A DNA stretch of 64,000 nucleotides from UBA7485 sp050945075 (GTDB taxonomy: Bacteria > Bacillota > Clostridia > Eubacteriales > Eubacteriaceae). Below the pieces are notes generated by a model, which was given only the letters and a program-made list of their open reading frames with translations, made no database searches and was not told where the DNA came from. Shown piece by piece: positions 52,118 through 59,912 of this stretch. The stretch spans positions 18,882 to 82,881 of the forward strand of contig JBMNSG010000001.1 of assembly GCA_050945075.1 (NCBI GenBank). Reading direction: 5' to 3'. The translations under genes and the position numbers were made by a program. Within the stretch, counting starts at the first letter, position 1; each line of letters starts with the position of its first letter.

Positions 52118-53530
52118 ATGGCAAAGAAAAATTACGATGATCTGGCAACTAAGATTGTCAACGGCGTTGGAGGGGCAGGCAATGTCGTTAGTCTCGGACA
52201 CTGTATCACCCGGCTTCGATTTGTATTAAAAGACGATGCTCTTGCAGATCGGGAAGGTATTAAGAATCTTGATGGAGTCATATCACTCATTGAGAAAGGC
52301 GGACAGTTTCAGGTCGTAATTGGAACAAATGTTGGAGATGTATTTGATGCAGTAAATAAAGTTCCCGGAATGCCCCAGACCGGCAGTGGAGAAACGAAGA
52401 AAAACTCTGCGAAAAAGAATAATCTCTGGGGGTCGTTTGTAGATGTCATTACTGGAATATTTACACCGTTTTTAAGTGCAATGGCGGCAGCCGGTATTTT
52501 GAAAGGACTCCTGATCGCTGCAGCTACATTAGGCTGGATGAACAGTGAAGGTGGTACCTATATAATTTTATACGCTGCTGCAGACGGATTTTTTATGTTT
52601 ATGCCGGTGTTTCTGGCTTATACAGCAGCAAAGAAATTTAATGCAGATAAATTTATATCCGTAACCATTGCGGCGGCTCTGCTTTATCCAACTTTATATC
52701 AAGCCTATACAGATGGGACATCATTAACGTTTCTGGGTATTCCAGTAACTTTAATCAGCTATCGTTCTACAGTACTTCCGATTATTGTTGCGGTTTATGC
52801 TCAATCGAAACTTGAAAAATTCCTGAATAGATACCTGCCGGACCTGGTCAGAAACGTTCTCCGTCCGGTCATCACACTCGTTATTATTGTACCAGCTTCA
52901 TTCCTGATTATCGGCCCTGTAACTGACTATGTAGGACAGGGAATTGCCTGGGCAACAAATCTGGCAATGACAGCAGCTCCGATCCCGATCGGATTTATTT
53001 TAGGATTCTTCTGGCCGCTTGCGGTAATGGCAGGTATTCATTGGGGATTTATTCCAATTGCTATTAATACACTTGCACTGACTGGAAGAGAAACAATGAT
53101 AGCTGTTACAGGACCGCTTAATATGGCTCAGGCTGGTGCAACACTCGGAGTTTTCTTAAAAACCAAAAATAAAGAATTAAAAGAGTTTTCCGGTGAAGCT
53201 TTTATTTCAGCCTTCCTGGCCGGTATTACTGAACCAGCTATGTATGGTGTTACATTAAAGTATAGAAAACCATTCTATTTTGTTATGTTCTTTTCCGGCG
53301 TTGCGGCGGCGATTATCGCAGCAGTTGGAGGTGGTATGACTGCTTTTGCAGGTCTTTCGATCCTTACCATTGGTGTATATGCCGGCAAAGGATTCCTGGG
53401 TGTTTGCATAGCTTGTCTCGTTGCATTTTTCGGATCAATGATCTGTACGTATCTGTTTGGATTTAATGACAGTATGATTGAATCAACCGAAGAAGAGGTT
53501 AATGATAATCCGATTCCTGTAGAAGCTTAA
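52118..53530 (+). CDS. PTS transporter, EIIBC, beta-glucoside (Glc family) type
   Basis: 470 residues. EIIB domain first (1-90), with the phosphorylated cysteine in SLGHCITRLRFVLKDD (C29), then a linker and an EIIC membrane domain of about ten helices (GIFTPFLSAMAAAGILKG; GITEPAMYGVTLKYRKPF, the conserved EIIC GITE motif). It imports and phosphorylates a sugar at the 6-OH of the glucosyl unit. There is no EIIA domain, so EIIA must come from elsewhere. RBS AAAGGGG. It is followed 15 bases later by the DUF4038 glycosidase gene, so the transported sugar is presumably that enzyme's substrate: inferred to be an apiosyl-glucoside-like compound. Confidence 0.92.
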   Translation: MAKKNYDDLATKIVNGVGGAGNVVSLGHCITRLRFVLKDDALADREGIKNLDGVISLIEKGGQFQVVIGTNVGDVFDAVNKVPGMPQTGSGETKKNSAKKNNLWGSFVDVITGIFTPFLSAMAAAGILKGLLIAAATLGWMNSEGGTYIILYAAADGFFMFMPVFLAYTAAKKFNADKFISVTIAAALLYPTLYQAYTDGTSLTFLGIPVTLISYRSTVLPIIVAVYAQSKLEKFLNRYLPDLVRNVLRPVITLVIIVPASFLIIGPVTDYVGQGIAWATNLAMTAAPIPIGFILGFFWPLAVMAGIHWGFIPIAINTLALTGRETMIAVTGPLNMAQAGATLGVFLKTKNKELKEFSGEAFISAFLAGITEPAMYGVTLKYRKPFYFVMFFSGVAAAIIAAVGGGMTAFAGLSILTIGVYAGKGFLGVCIACLVAFFGSMICTYLFGFNDSMIESTEEEVNDNPIPVEA

Positions 53531-53545
53531 AATCAGGAGAAATAA

Positions 53546-54814
53546 ATGCTCAGTATAAATAACAACAGGACTTTGACCCAAAACGGTACTCCATTTTTCT
53601 GGCTGGCAGATACGGTTTGGAGTGCTTTTACCAGTATGACTGATGATGAATTTGACTTTTATCTGAGAACCAGAGCACAGCAGGGCTTTAATGTTCTACA
53701 AATCAATATCTTGCCCCAATGGGATCGTTGCTGGGTACCTGCTCAATATCTTCCGTTTCGTACTGAATCAGACAGTAAATTTGATTTTTCTACCGGCTTT
53801 CAGAATGATTATTTTAATCATGCCCGGGAAATATGCCAAAAGGCAACGGAAGCAGGATTTACGGTGGCACTGGTCGTATTATGGAGTAACTATGTTCCAG
53901 GAACATGGGCTTCGGGGATTAACTCAGATAATATTATGCCCGAATCGATGTTGAAAGATTACTGTAGAAAAGTTACTGAGTCATTTGATGAATTCGAACC
54001 GGTTTATATTATCAGCGGTGATACAGATTTTGATACCGCCGATGCAGTTCGATATTATTCCATCATTTTAGATGAAATGAACAGACTCAGTCCTGATTCT
54101 CTTAAAACCATGCATATTAAGGGGCGATATACATATCTGCCGGAGACAATTGCAGATAAACTTGACTTCTATTTGTATCAGTCAGGGCATAACAGTGCTT
54201 TTCCTGAGAAACCATATACAATGCCAATGGAATTTCGGGAAAAGTATCCGTTGAAACCCCTGATTAACAGTGAGCCGTGTTACGAGCAGATGGGTTACAG
54301 CGGGCATAAATATGGTCGATTCGACTGCTTTGATGTCAGACGTGCAGCCTGGATGAGTCTGTTGTCAGGAGCAGATGCCGGCATTACCTATGGGGCTCAT
54401 GGTATCTGGAATTGGCAGAAAACCGGGATGCCGGTTAATCCGAATACAGGAGAAGGATTTGATGAGGCGATGCCATGGCAGGATGCCATTCAATTTCCAG
54501 GAGCCTGGGATTACGGTTATTTAAAATATTTCCTTGAGAGCAGGAATATTACAACACTGATTCCAACTAAAATTGTTTTGAATGAGACTGATGAAATCAG
54601 GAGTGCTGAAACTCCTGACGGGAAAATAAATCTGATTTATGTGCCATCTAACACTAAAGTCAGGTTAGATAAAGAATTCACAGATAAAAAGATCAAAACG
54701 ATTGATCTGACAACAAAGCGAATTGCCAGTCCTGTAGTTTTCTGTAAAGAGGGAACGACAACTATTGGACTCTGCCCTTTCAAAAAAGATATTTTAATAG
54801 TCATAGAAGATTAA
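53546..54814 (+). CDS. DUF4038 / GH140-like glycoside hydrolase (apiosidase-like)
   Basis: 422 residues without a signal peptide, hence cytoplasmic. It follows the DUF4038 (PF13204) pattern: NGTPFFWLADTVWSAFT with RTRAQQGFNVLQIN at the N-terminus, then a TIM barrel. Likely catalytic acidic residues are D159 (IISGDTDF) and E243 (NSEPCYE), which align with conserved residues of family GH140, whose founding member removes apiose from rhamnogalacturonan II. A short C-terminal beta domain follows (about 345-422). The second gene of the PTS operon, it would act on an imported, probably phosphorylated, apioside. Apiosidase activity is inferred from family and context. Visibly AT-rich codons compared with flanking genes. 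Confidence 0.85.
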   Translation: MLSINNNRTLTQNGTPFFWLADTVWSAFTSMTDDEFDFYLRTRAQQGFNVLQINILPQWDRCWVPAQYLPFRTESDSKFDFSTGFQNDYFNHAREICQKATEAGFTVALVVLWSNYVPGTWASGINSDNIMPESMLKDYCRKVTESFDEFEPVYIISGDTDFDTADAVRYYSIILDEMNRLSPDSLKTMHIKGRYTYLPETIADKLDFYLYQSGHNSAFPEKPYTMPMEFREKYPLKPLINSEPCYEQMGYSGHKYGRFDCFDVRRAAWMSLLSGADAGITYGAHGIWNWQKTGMPVNPNTGEGFDEAMPWQDAIQFPGAWDYGYLKYFLESRNITTLIPTKIVLNETDEIRSAETPDGKINLIYVPSNTKVRLDKEFTDKKIKTIDLTTKRIASPVVFCKEGTTTIGLCPFKKDILIVIED

Positions 54815-54882
54815 AGTCATAACAGGTTTTGACTGATGACAATTCTATCACTGGAGATTTGAAACTATTATTTAGACAAATG

Positions 54883-54915
54883 AATGCAGACCCGATTGCC
54901 GTATGGGTCTGCATT
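54883..54915 (+). terminator. Hairpin after the DUF4038 gene; intergenic region
   Basis: AATGCAGACCC (54883-54893) pairs with GGGTCTGCATT (54905-54915); flanking GAAAC and GTTTC can extend the stem. No pure T-run follows, so it is a probable but not ideal terminator. The rest of the gap (54916-55069) has a perfect TTGACA at 54977-54982 with no well-spaced -10 box, and an AAATCG/CGATTT inverted repeat (54995-55029). Confidence 0.65.
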
Positions 54916-55069
54916 GTTTCAGTCATTATAATAGGAATAGTCTGAGTTATAAAAATGCAGATGAAGCTTTTGTCTATTGACATAGCATAATCAAAAATCG
55001 TAATCGTTTAATATGATAATACGGCGATTTACATAGATTTACAATAACAAATCAAAAGGAGAAAACACG

Positions 55070-56470
55070 ATGCCCCATATTAAACTGGGCTTTGCCCCTA
55101 CTCGCCGCAGCATTTTCAGTGCGCCGGATGCTGTCAAATACAGAAATCTGACAGCCGATAAACTGGCGGAACTGGGGATTGATTTTGTGGATATTACCGA
55201 CATTAACCCTGAAGGTCTGCTCTATAATGATGCGGACATGAAACAGATCGCAGAAAAATTCAGAAAAGAAAAAATAGACGGGCTGTTTCTGCCGCACTGC
55301 AATTTCGGAACCGAGTACGAATGCGCCAGACTGGCAAAAGAACTGGATGTTCCGGTTCTCCTGTGGGGCCCCCTGGATGAACGGCCGGAGCCTGACGGTG
55401 TCCGTCTTCGTGATACTCAGTGCGGACTCTTTGCGACCGGTAAAGTGCTGCGCCGTTTCCGGATTCCGTTTACTTATATGACCAACTGCAGACTTGACGA
55501 TCCGGTCTTTGAACGGGGACTGCGCGATTTTATGGCAGTCTGTAATGTAGTCAGAGCTTTCCGGAATATCCGTATTCTGCAAATCTCGACCAGACCTTTT
55601 GATTTCTGGACAACCATGTGCAATGAAGGCGAATTGCTCGAGAAATTCAATATTCAGCTGGCGCCAATCCCGATGCCTGAGCTGACAGCAGAAGTCCAGA
55701 AGGTAAAGAAAGAAGGACATGAAGTCAAAGCAGTGATGCAGTACTGTCGCGAAAATATGGAAATCTGCATTCAGGAAAATGAGCTTGAAAATGTAGCGGC
55801 GTTAAAGGCAGCGATGAAAAATCTGGCAGAACAGTACGGCTGTCAGGCCATTGCCATTCAGTGCTGGAATCAGCTGCAGGACGAACTTGGAATTATGCCC
55901 TGTGCAGCCAATTCACTATTGAATGACGAAGGTATTCCGGTCGTCTGCGAAACGGACATCCACGGAGCTGTTACTTCGCTGATGGTAGAGGCAGCCGGGA
56001 TGGATGAAACCAGAAGCTTCTTTGCTGACTGGACCATTCGTCATCCGGATGTGGAAAACGGGGAACTGCTTCAGCACTGCGGTCCCTGGCCGGTCTCTAT
56101 TGCCAGAGAAAAAGCGAAACTGACGTATCCGCTGGCCTTTGATTACCCCGGCAGTATCACGGCCGAAGCAAAGCATGGAGACGTCACCCTGGTGCGTTTT
56201 GACGGAGATAACGGAGAGTATTCGCTGCTGCTCGGTAATGCCAGAGGTATTGACGGACCCAAGGGTATGGGCACCTATTTATGGGTGGAAGTCGATAATA
56301 TCAAGCGGCTTGAAGCAAAAATCGTTGAAGGACCCTATATTCACCACTGCGTAGGCATTCACAAGGATGTAGTTCCGGTACTTTATGAAGCCTGCAAATA
56401 CATAGGTGTGACGCCTGATCTTTACGATCCCATTGAAGAAGACGTAAAAGCCTACCTGCGCGGAGAATGA
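55070..56470 (+). CDS. L-fucose/L-arabinose isomerase-superfamily protein (candidate D-apiose isomerase)
   Basis: 466 residues of the fucose/arabinose isomerase superfamily. N-terminal half with two Rossmann-like domains (GFAPTRRSIFS; KEKIDGLFLPHCNFGTEYE) and a C-terminal half with likely metal ligands in ETDIHGA (near 299-305) and HCGPWP. Such enzymes interconvert aldoses and ketoses using Mn. In this operon (split transketolase and sugar kinase follow, apiosidase-like gene upstream) the fitting substrate is D-apiose, giving D-apulose; other aldoses are possible. RBS AAAGGAG. The start of the transketolase frame overlaps its stop, though I prefer a later start for that gene. Confidence 0.85.
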   Translation: MPHIKLGFAPTRRSIFSAPDAVKYRNLTADKLAELGIDFVDITDINPEGLLYNDADMKQIAEKFRKEKIDGLFLPHCNFGTEYECARLAKELDVPVLLWGPLDERPEPDGVRLRDTQCGLFATGKVLRRFRIPFTYMTNCRLDDPVFERGLRDFMAVCNVVRAFRNIRILQISTRPFDFWTTMCNEGELLEKFNIQLAPIPMPELTAEVQKVKKEGHEVKAVMQYCRENMEICIQENELENVAALKAAMKNLAEQYGCQAIAIQCWNQLQDELGIMPCAANSLLNDEGIPVVCETDIHGAVTSLMVEAAGMDETRSFFADWTIRHPDVENGELLQHCGPWPVSIAREKAKLTYPLAFDYPGSITAEAKHGDVTLVRFDGDNGEYSLLLGNARGIDGPKGMGTYLWVEVDNIKRLEAKIVEGPYIHHCVGIHKDVVPVLYEACKYIGVTPDLYDPIEEDVKAYLRGE

Positions 56471-56505
56471 ACAGACAAAGCATGATAAATAACAAGGAGA
56501 ATCAG

Positions 56506-57330
56506 ATGAGCGAATTAGGCAGACTGGCTTATGATCTCAGAAAAAATACAGTCGATATGATCGTCGAAGGAAACGGCGGCCATATCGGGGGTGATATGAG
56601 TGTTATGGAAATTCTGACGGCTCTTTACTTCAGCCAGATGAATATCAGCCCCGAAAATCAAAATGATGCAGAGAGAGACCGTTTTGTTTTAAGCAAAGGA
56701 CACTGTGTAGAAGCTTATTATTCAGTGCTGGCGGCAAAAGGATTTCTGGATATTGACGAAGTCACAGCTGGTTTCAGCAAATTCGGCTCAAAATATATCG
56801 GTCATCCCAACAATAAACTCCCGGGAATCGAGATGAATTCGGGGTCTCTGGGACATGGACTTCCGGTTTCAGTGGGAATGGCGCTGGCAGGGAAGATGGA
56901 CAACAAAAACTACCGTGTTTACACCGTAATGGGTGACGGCGAACTGGCAGAAGGTTCCGTCTGGGAGGCAGCTATGGCAGCATCCCAGTATAAACTCGAC
57001 AACCTCTGTGCTGTTGTGGACAGGAACAGATTACAGATATCCGGCAATACGGAAGACGTGATGGGGCAGGATGACCTGCATCAGCGTTTTGGGAGCTTTG
57101 GATGGCATGTGATCGACGTGAAAGACGGGAATGATATTGGCCAGCTGAACGAGGCTTTTGAGCAGGCAAAGCAGTTTTCCGGAAAACCCACGGTTGTGAT
57201 CGCCAATACTGTCAAAGGAAAAGGATCTGCGGTCATGGAAAACAAAGCAGCCTGGCACCATCATGTTCCGACGCCGGAAGAATACAGTCAGATCATGAAA
57301 GATTTTGAATCAGGAAAGGAAATGCTCTGA
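56506..57330 (+). CDS. Transketolase, N-terminal (TPP-binding) subunit
   Basis: 275 residues from ATG 56506, with AAGGAGA six bases before it. The frame extends to ATG 56467 inside the isomerase stop, but the ribosome-binding site there is too close. TPP signature: HIGGDMSVMEILTALYF, SKGHCVEAYY, SGSLGHGLPVSVGMAL and the GDGELAEGSVWEAAM...N motif near 145-180. It needs the C-terminal subunit encoded next to form the active site. Split transketolases occur in the D-apulose-4-phosphate transketolase (AptAB) of the apiose pathway and in some other pentose routes. Operon position favours the former. Confidence 0.9.
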   Translation: MSELGRLAYDLRKNTVDMIVEGNGGHIGGDMSVMEILTALYFSQMNISPENQNDAERDRFVLSKGHCVEAYYSVLAAKGFLDIDEVTAGFSKFGSKYIGHPNNKLPGIEMNSGSLGHGLPVSVGMALAGKMDNKNYRVYTVMGDGELAEGSVWEAAMAASQYKLDNLCAVVDRNRLQISGNTEDVMGQDDLHQRFGSFGWHVIDVKDGNDIGQLNEAFEQAKQFSGKPTVVIANTVKGKGSAVMENKAAWHHHVPTPEEYSQIMKDFESGKEML

Positions 57331-57331
57331 G

Positions 57332-58264
57332 ATGAATACAGTACCGAATCGTAAAGCCATCTGTGACGTTCTGGTGGACGAAGCAGTCAGAGACAGGGAT
57401 ATTGTGGTTTTGTGCAGTGATTCCAGAGGATCTGCTTCACTGGCTCCTTTTGCCGATGCCTTTCCGGAACAGTTTGTGGAAATGGGAATTGCTGAACAGG
57501 ATCTGGTCAGTGTAGCAGCAGGTATGGCTAAATGCGGGAAAAAGGCTTTTGCAGCTTCCCCGGCTTGTTTTCTTTCAACAAGAAGCTATGAACAGTGCAA
57601 AATTGATCTGGCTTACTCTGATACCAATGTCAAACTTATTGGCATAAGCGGCGGTATCAGCTATGGTGCTCTGGGTATGAGTCATCATTCAGCCCAGGAC
57701 ATCGCAGCCATGTCCGCAATTCCGAATATGCGTGTTTATCTGCCCAGTGACCGCTTTCAGACAGAAAAGCTGGTAGATGCTCTGTTAGATGATGAAAAGC
57801 CTGCCTATATCCGTGTCGGAAGAAATGCTGTCGAAGATGTTTACGCCGAAGAAAACTGTCCGTTCGAAATGGACAAAGCAACAGTGGTCAGAGAAGGCAG
57901 TGATGCCGTGATCATTGCCTGCGGAGAAATGGTCAAGCCTGCGGTTGATGCAGCGAAGCTTCTGGATGGGGAAGGCATCAGTGCCGGTGTACTGGATATG
58001 TATTGTGTAAAACCGCTTGATACAGAAGCAGTGATCAAGGCTGCTTCCGGAGCGAAAGCCGTTGTAACAGTGGAAGAGCATTCTCCTTTTGGCGGACTCG
58101 GCTCAATGGTCAGTCAGGTCGTGGGACGCGAATGCCCGAGAAAGGTCATCAATATTTCGCTGCCGGATGCTCCGGTCATTACCGGCAATTCACAGGAAGT
58201 ATTTGATTACTATGGAATGAATGCCGAAGGCATCGCCCGGACGGTCAGAGAAGTACTTGCCTGA
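57332..58264 (+). CDS. Transketolase, C-terminal subunit
   Basis: 310 residues, starting one base after the N-terminal subunit's stop (ATG 57332; AAGGAA about 11 bases upstream). Pyrimidine-binding domain with the catalytic Glu in FVEMGIAEQDLVSVAAGMA (near 50-68), and a C-terminal domain (VEEHSPFGGLGS). Together with the previous gene it would transfer a two-carbon unit; if the kinase below makes apulose 4-phosphate, the reaction would give dihydroxyacetone phosphate and xylulose 5-phosphate (known for AptAB). Confidence 0.9.
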   Translation: MNTVPNRKAICDVLVDEAVRDRDIVVLCSDSRGSASLAPFADAFPEQFVEMGIAEQDLVSVAAGMAKCGKKAFAASPACFLSTRSYEQCKIDLAYSDTNVKLIGISGGISYGALGMSHHSAQDIAAMSAIPNMRVYLPSDRFQTEKLVDALLDDEKPAYIRVGRNAVEDVYAEENCPFEMDKATVVREGSDAVIIACGEMVKPAVDAAKLLDGEGISAGVLDMYCVKPLDTEAVIKAASGAKAVVTVEEHSPFGGLGSMVSQVVGRECPRKVINISLPDAPVITGNSQEVFDYYGMNAEGIARTVREVLA

Positions 58265-58293
58265 GAGCACAAGAATTTGCAAAGGAAACGGAC

Positions 58294-59775
58294 TTGGAAA
58301 AGAAATATGTGCTGGCGATAGATCAGAGTACTCAGGGAACCAAAGCACTGTTGTTTGACCGTGCCGGGAAAGCAGCTGCAAGAGAGGATATTCCTCATAA
58401 GCAGATTATCAATGAAAACGGATGGGTTTCTCATGATCTCAATGAGATTTATTCGAATACCATCGAGGCGGTAAAAAGACTGCTTGCACAGACAAAAACC
58501 GAACCGGAGGAAATTGACTGCATCGGCATCAGCAATCAGCGGGAAACATCTGCAGTCTGGGACAGAAAAACAGGAGAGCCGCTGGCAGAAGCCGTGGTCT
58601 GGCAATGTGCCCGTGCACAGTCGATCAGTGACCGTATCCGCAGACAAGGATGTTCGGAAATGATCCGCAGCCGGACCGGACTGAATCTTTCTCCCTACTT
58701 TCCAGCATCAAAATATGCCTGGCTGCTCGAAAATATACCGCAGTTAAAAGCAAAACAGGAGCAGGGAAGCCTCTGCTTCGGGACAATTGACACCTGGCTT
58801 CTGTTCAGACTGACAGGCGGTCAATGCTACAAAACAGACTATTCCAATGCCAGCCGTACACAGCTTTACAATATCCGCAGCCTCTGCTGGGATACTGATA
58901 TCTGCGCGCTGTTCGGGATTGAACCCGGACTGCTGCCGGAGGTCTGTGAGTCCGGCAGTATGCTCGGGACAACCGGTCTGGAAGGGACTTTCCCGGAGCC
59001 TGTTCCCATCTGTGCGATGATTGGTGATTCGCAGGCGGCTCTTTTCGGTCAGGGATGTATCCGGCAGGGAATGATTAAATCGACCTACGGGACCGGATCA
59101 TCGGTGATGATGAATACCGGCAGTTATCCCGACAATCATGAAACGGGGCTGGTCACTTCTATTGCCTGGGGAATAAACGGAACCGTCGATTATGTTCTCG
59201 AAGGGAATATTAATTATACAGGTGCTGTAGTGACCTGGCTCAAGGATGATATGGGGCTGATTCAGTCTCCAGGGGAAACTGAGAGCCTGGCCCGGGATGC
59301 AAGTCCAGTTGACAATTGCTATCTGGTCCCGGCCTTTACCGGACTGGGTGCGCCTTACTGGAACAGTCAGGCCCGCGCGGTTATAAGCGGCATGAGCCGT
59401 ACTACAGGGAAAAAAGAAATTGTCCGCGCAGCCCTGGAATCAATAGCGTATCAGATTACCGATATTGTCACACTGATGAAGGATCAGACCGGAATCGATA
59501 TACAGGAGCTGTGTGTAGACGGCGGCCCCACGAAGAATCATTATCTGATGAAATTCCAGAGCGATATCCTGAATATTCCTGTGACACTGCCGAAATGTGA
59601 AGAATCATCCGCACAGGGAGCGGCTTATCTGGCAGGTTTGACTTCCGGTTTTTATGATGATAATGAATTGTTCAAGCGTTCGGAACGGACTCAGTTTCTT
59701 CCGGAGATGGAAGAACGCGATCGTTCAGAAAAATACAAGGGCTGGAAACAGGCAGTTGCCAGAGTCCTGATCTGA
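58294..59775 (+). CDS. FGGY-family carbohydrate kinase (candidate D-apulose kinase)
   Basis: 493 residues starting with TTG 58294 behind AAAGGA (8-base spacing). FGGY pattern: VLAIDQSTQGTKALLFDRAG at the N-terminus, IGISNQRETSAVWDR, GTIDTWLLFRL, STYGTGSSVMMNTG and the C-terminal VDGGPTKNHYLMKFQSDIL signature with PAFTGLGAPYW. Closest in form to glycerol and xylulose kinases; the substrate cannot be read from sequence. By context, phosphorylation of D-apulose at O4 (AplK) is proposed. Weak hairpins only between this gene and the GH1 gene. Confidence 0.87.
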   Translation: MEKKYVLAIDQSTQGTKALLFDRAGKAAAREDIPHKQIINENGWVSHDLNEIYSNTIEAVKRLLAQTKTEPEEIDCIGISNQRETSAVWDRKTGEPLAEAVVWQCARAQSISDRIRRQGCSEMIRSRTGLNLSPYFPASKYAWLLENIPQLKAKQEQGSLCFGTIDTWLLFRLTGGQCYKTDYSNASRTQLYNIRSLCWDTDICALFGIEPGLLPEVCESGSMLGTTGLEGTFPEPVPICAMIGDSQAALFGQGCIRQGMIKSTYGTGSSVMMNTGSYPDNHETGLVTSIAWGINGTVDYVLEGNINYTGAVVTWLKDDMGLIQSPGETESLARDASPVDNCYLVPAFTGLGAPYWNSQARAVISGMSRTTGKKEIVRAALESIAYQITDIVTLMKDQTGIDIQELCVDGGPTKNHYLMKFQSDILNIPVTLPKCEESSAQGAAYLAGLTSGFYDDNELFKRSERTQFLPEMEERDRSEKYKGWKQAVARVLI

Positions 59776-59833
59776 CATGACTTAAAAAAAGAAAATAAAG
59801 ATGCACGACAGTATTTGACGCTGCGGGCTTTTG

Positions 59834-59862
59834 TTTTCAACCGGGATTGAATATTCTATAAT
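59834..59862 (+). promoter_or_regulatory. Promoter of the GH1 gene
   Basis: TTTTCA (59834-59839) and a perfect TATAAT (59857-59862) with 17-base spacing, about 50 bases before the start. The GH1 gene can be expressed apart from the isomerase operon. Confidence 0.75.
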
Positions 59863-59912
59863 AAGTTATGTAAAGAATCGAAGATGAAAGAATCGAAAAG
59901 GAGAGTTCAATT

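Noticed and set aside
51816..55069. Catabolite-responsive (cre) site for CcpA
   Set aside because: I read the region for a TGWAANCGNTNWCA-like sequence and found no convincing match.
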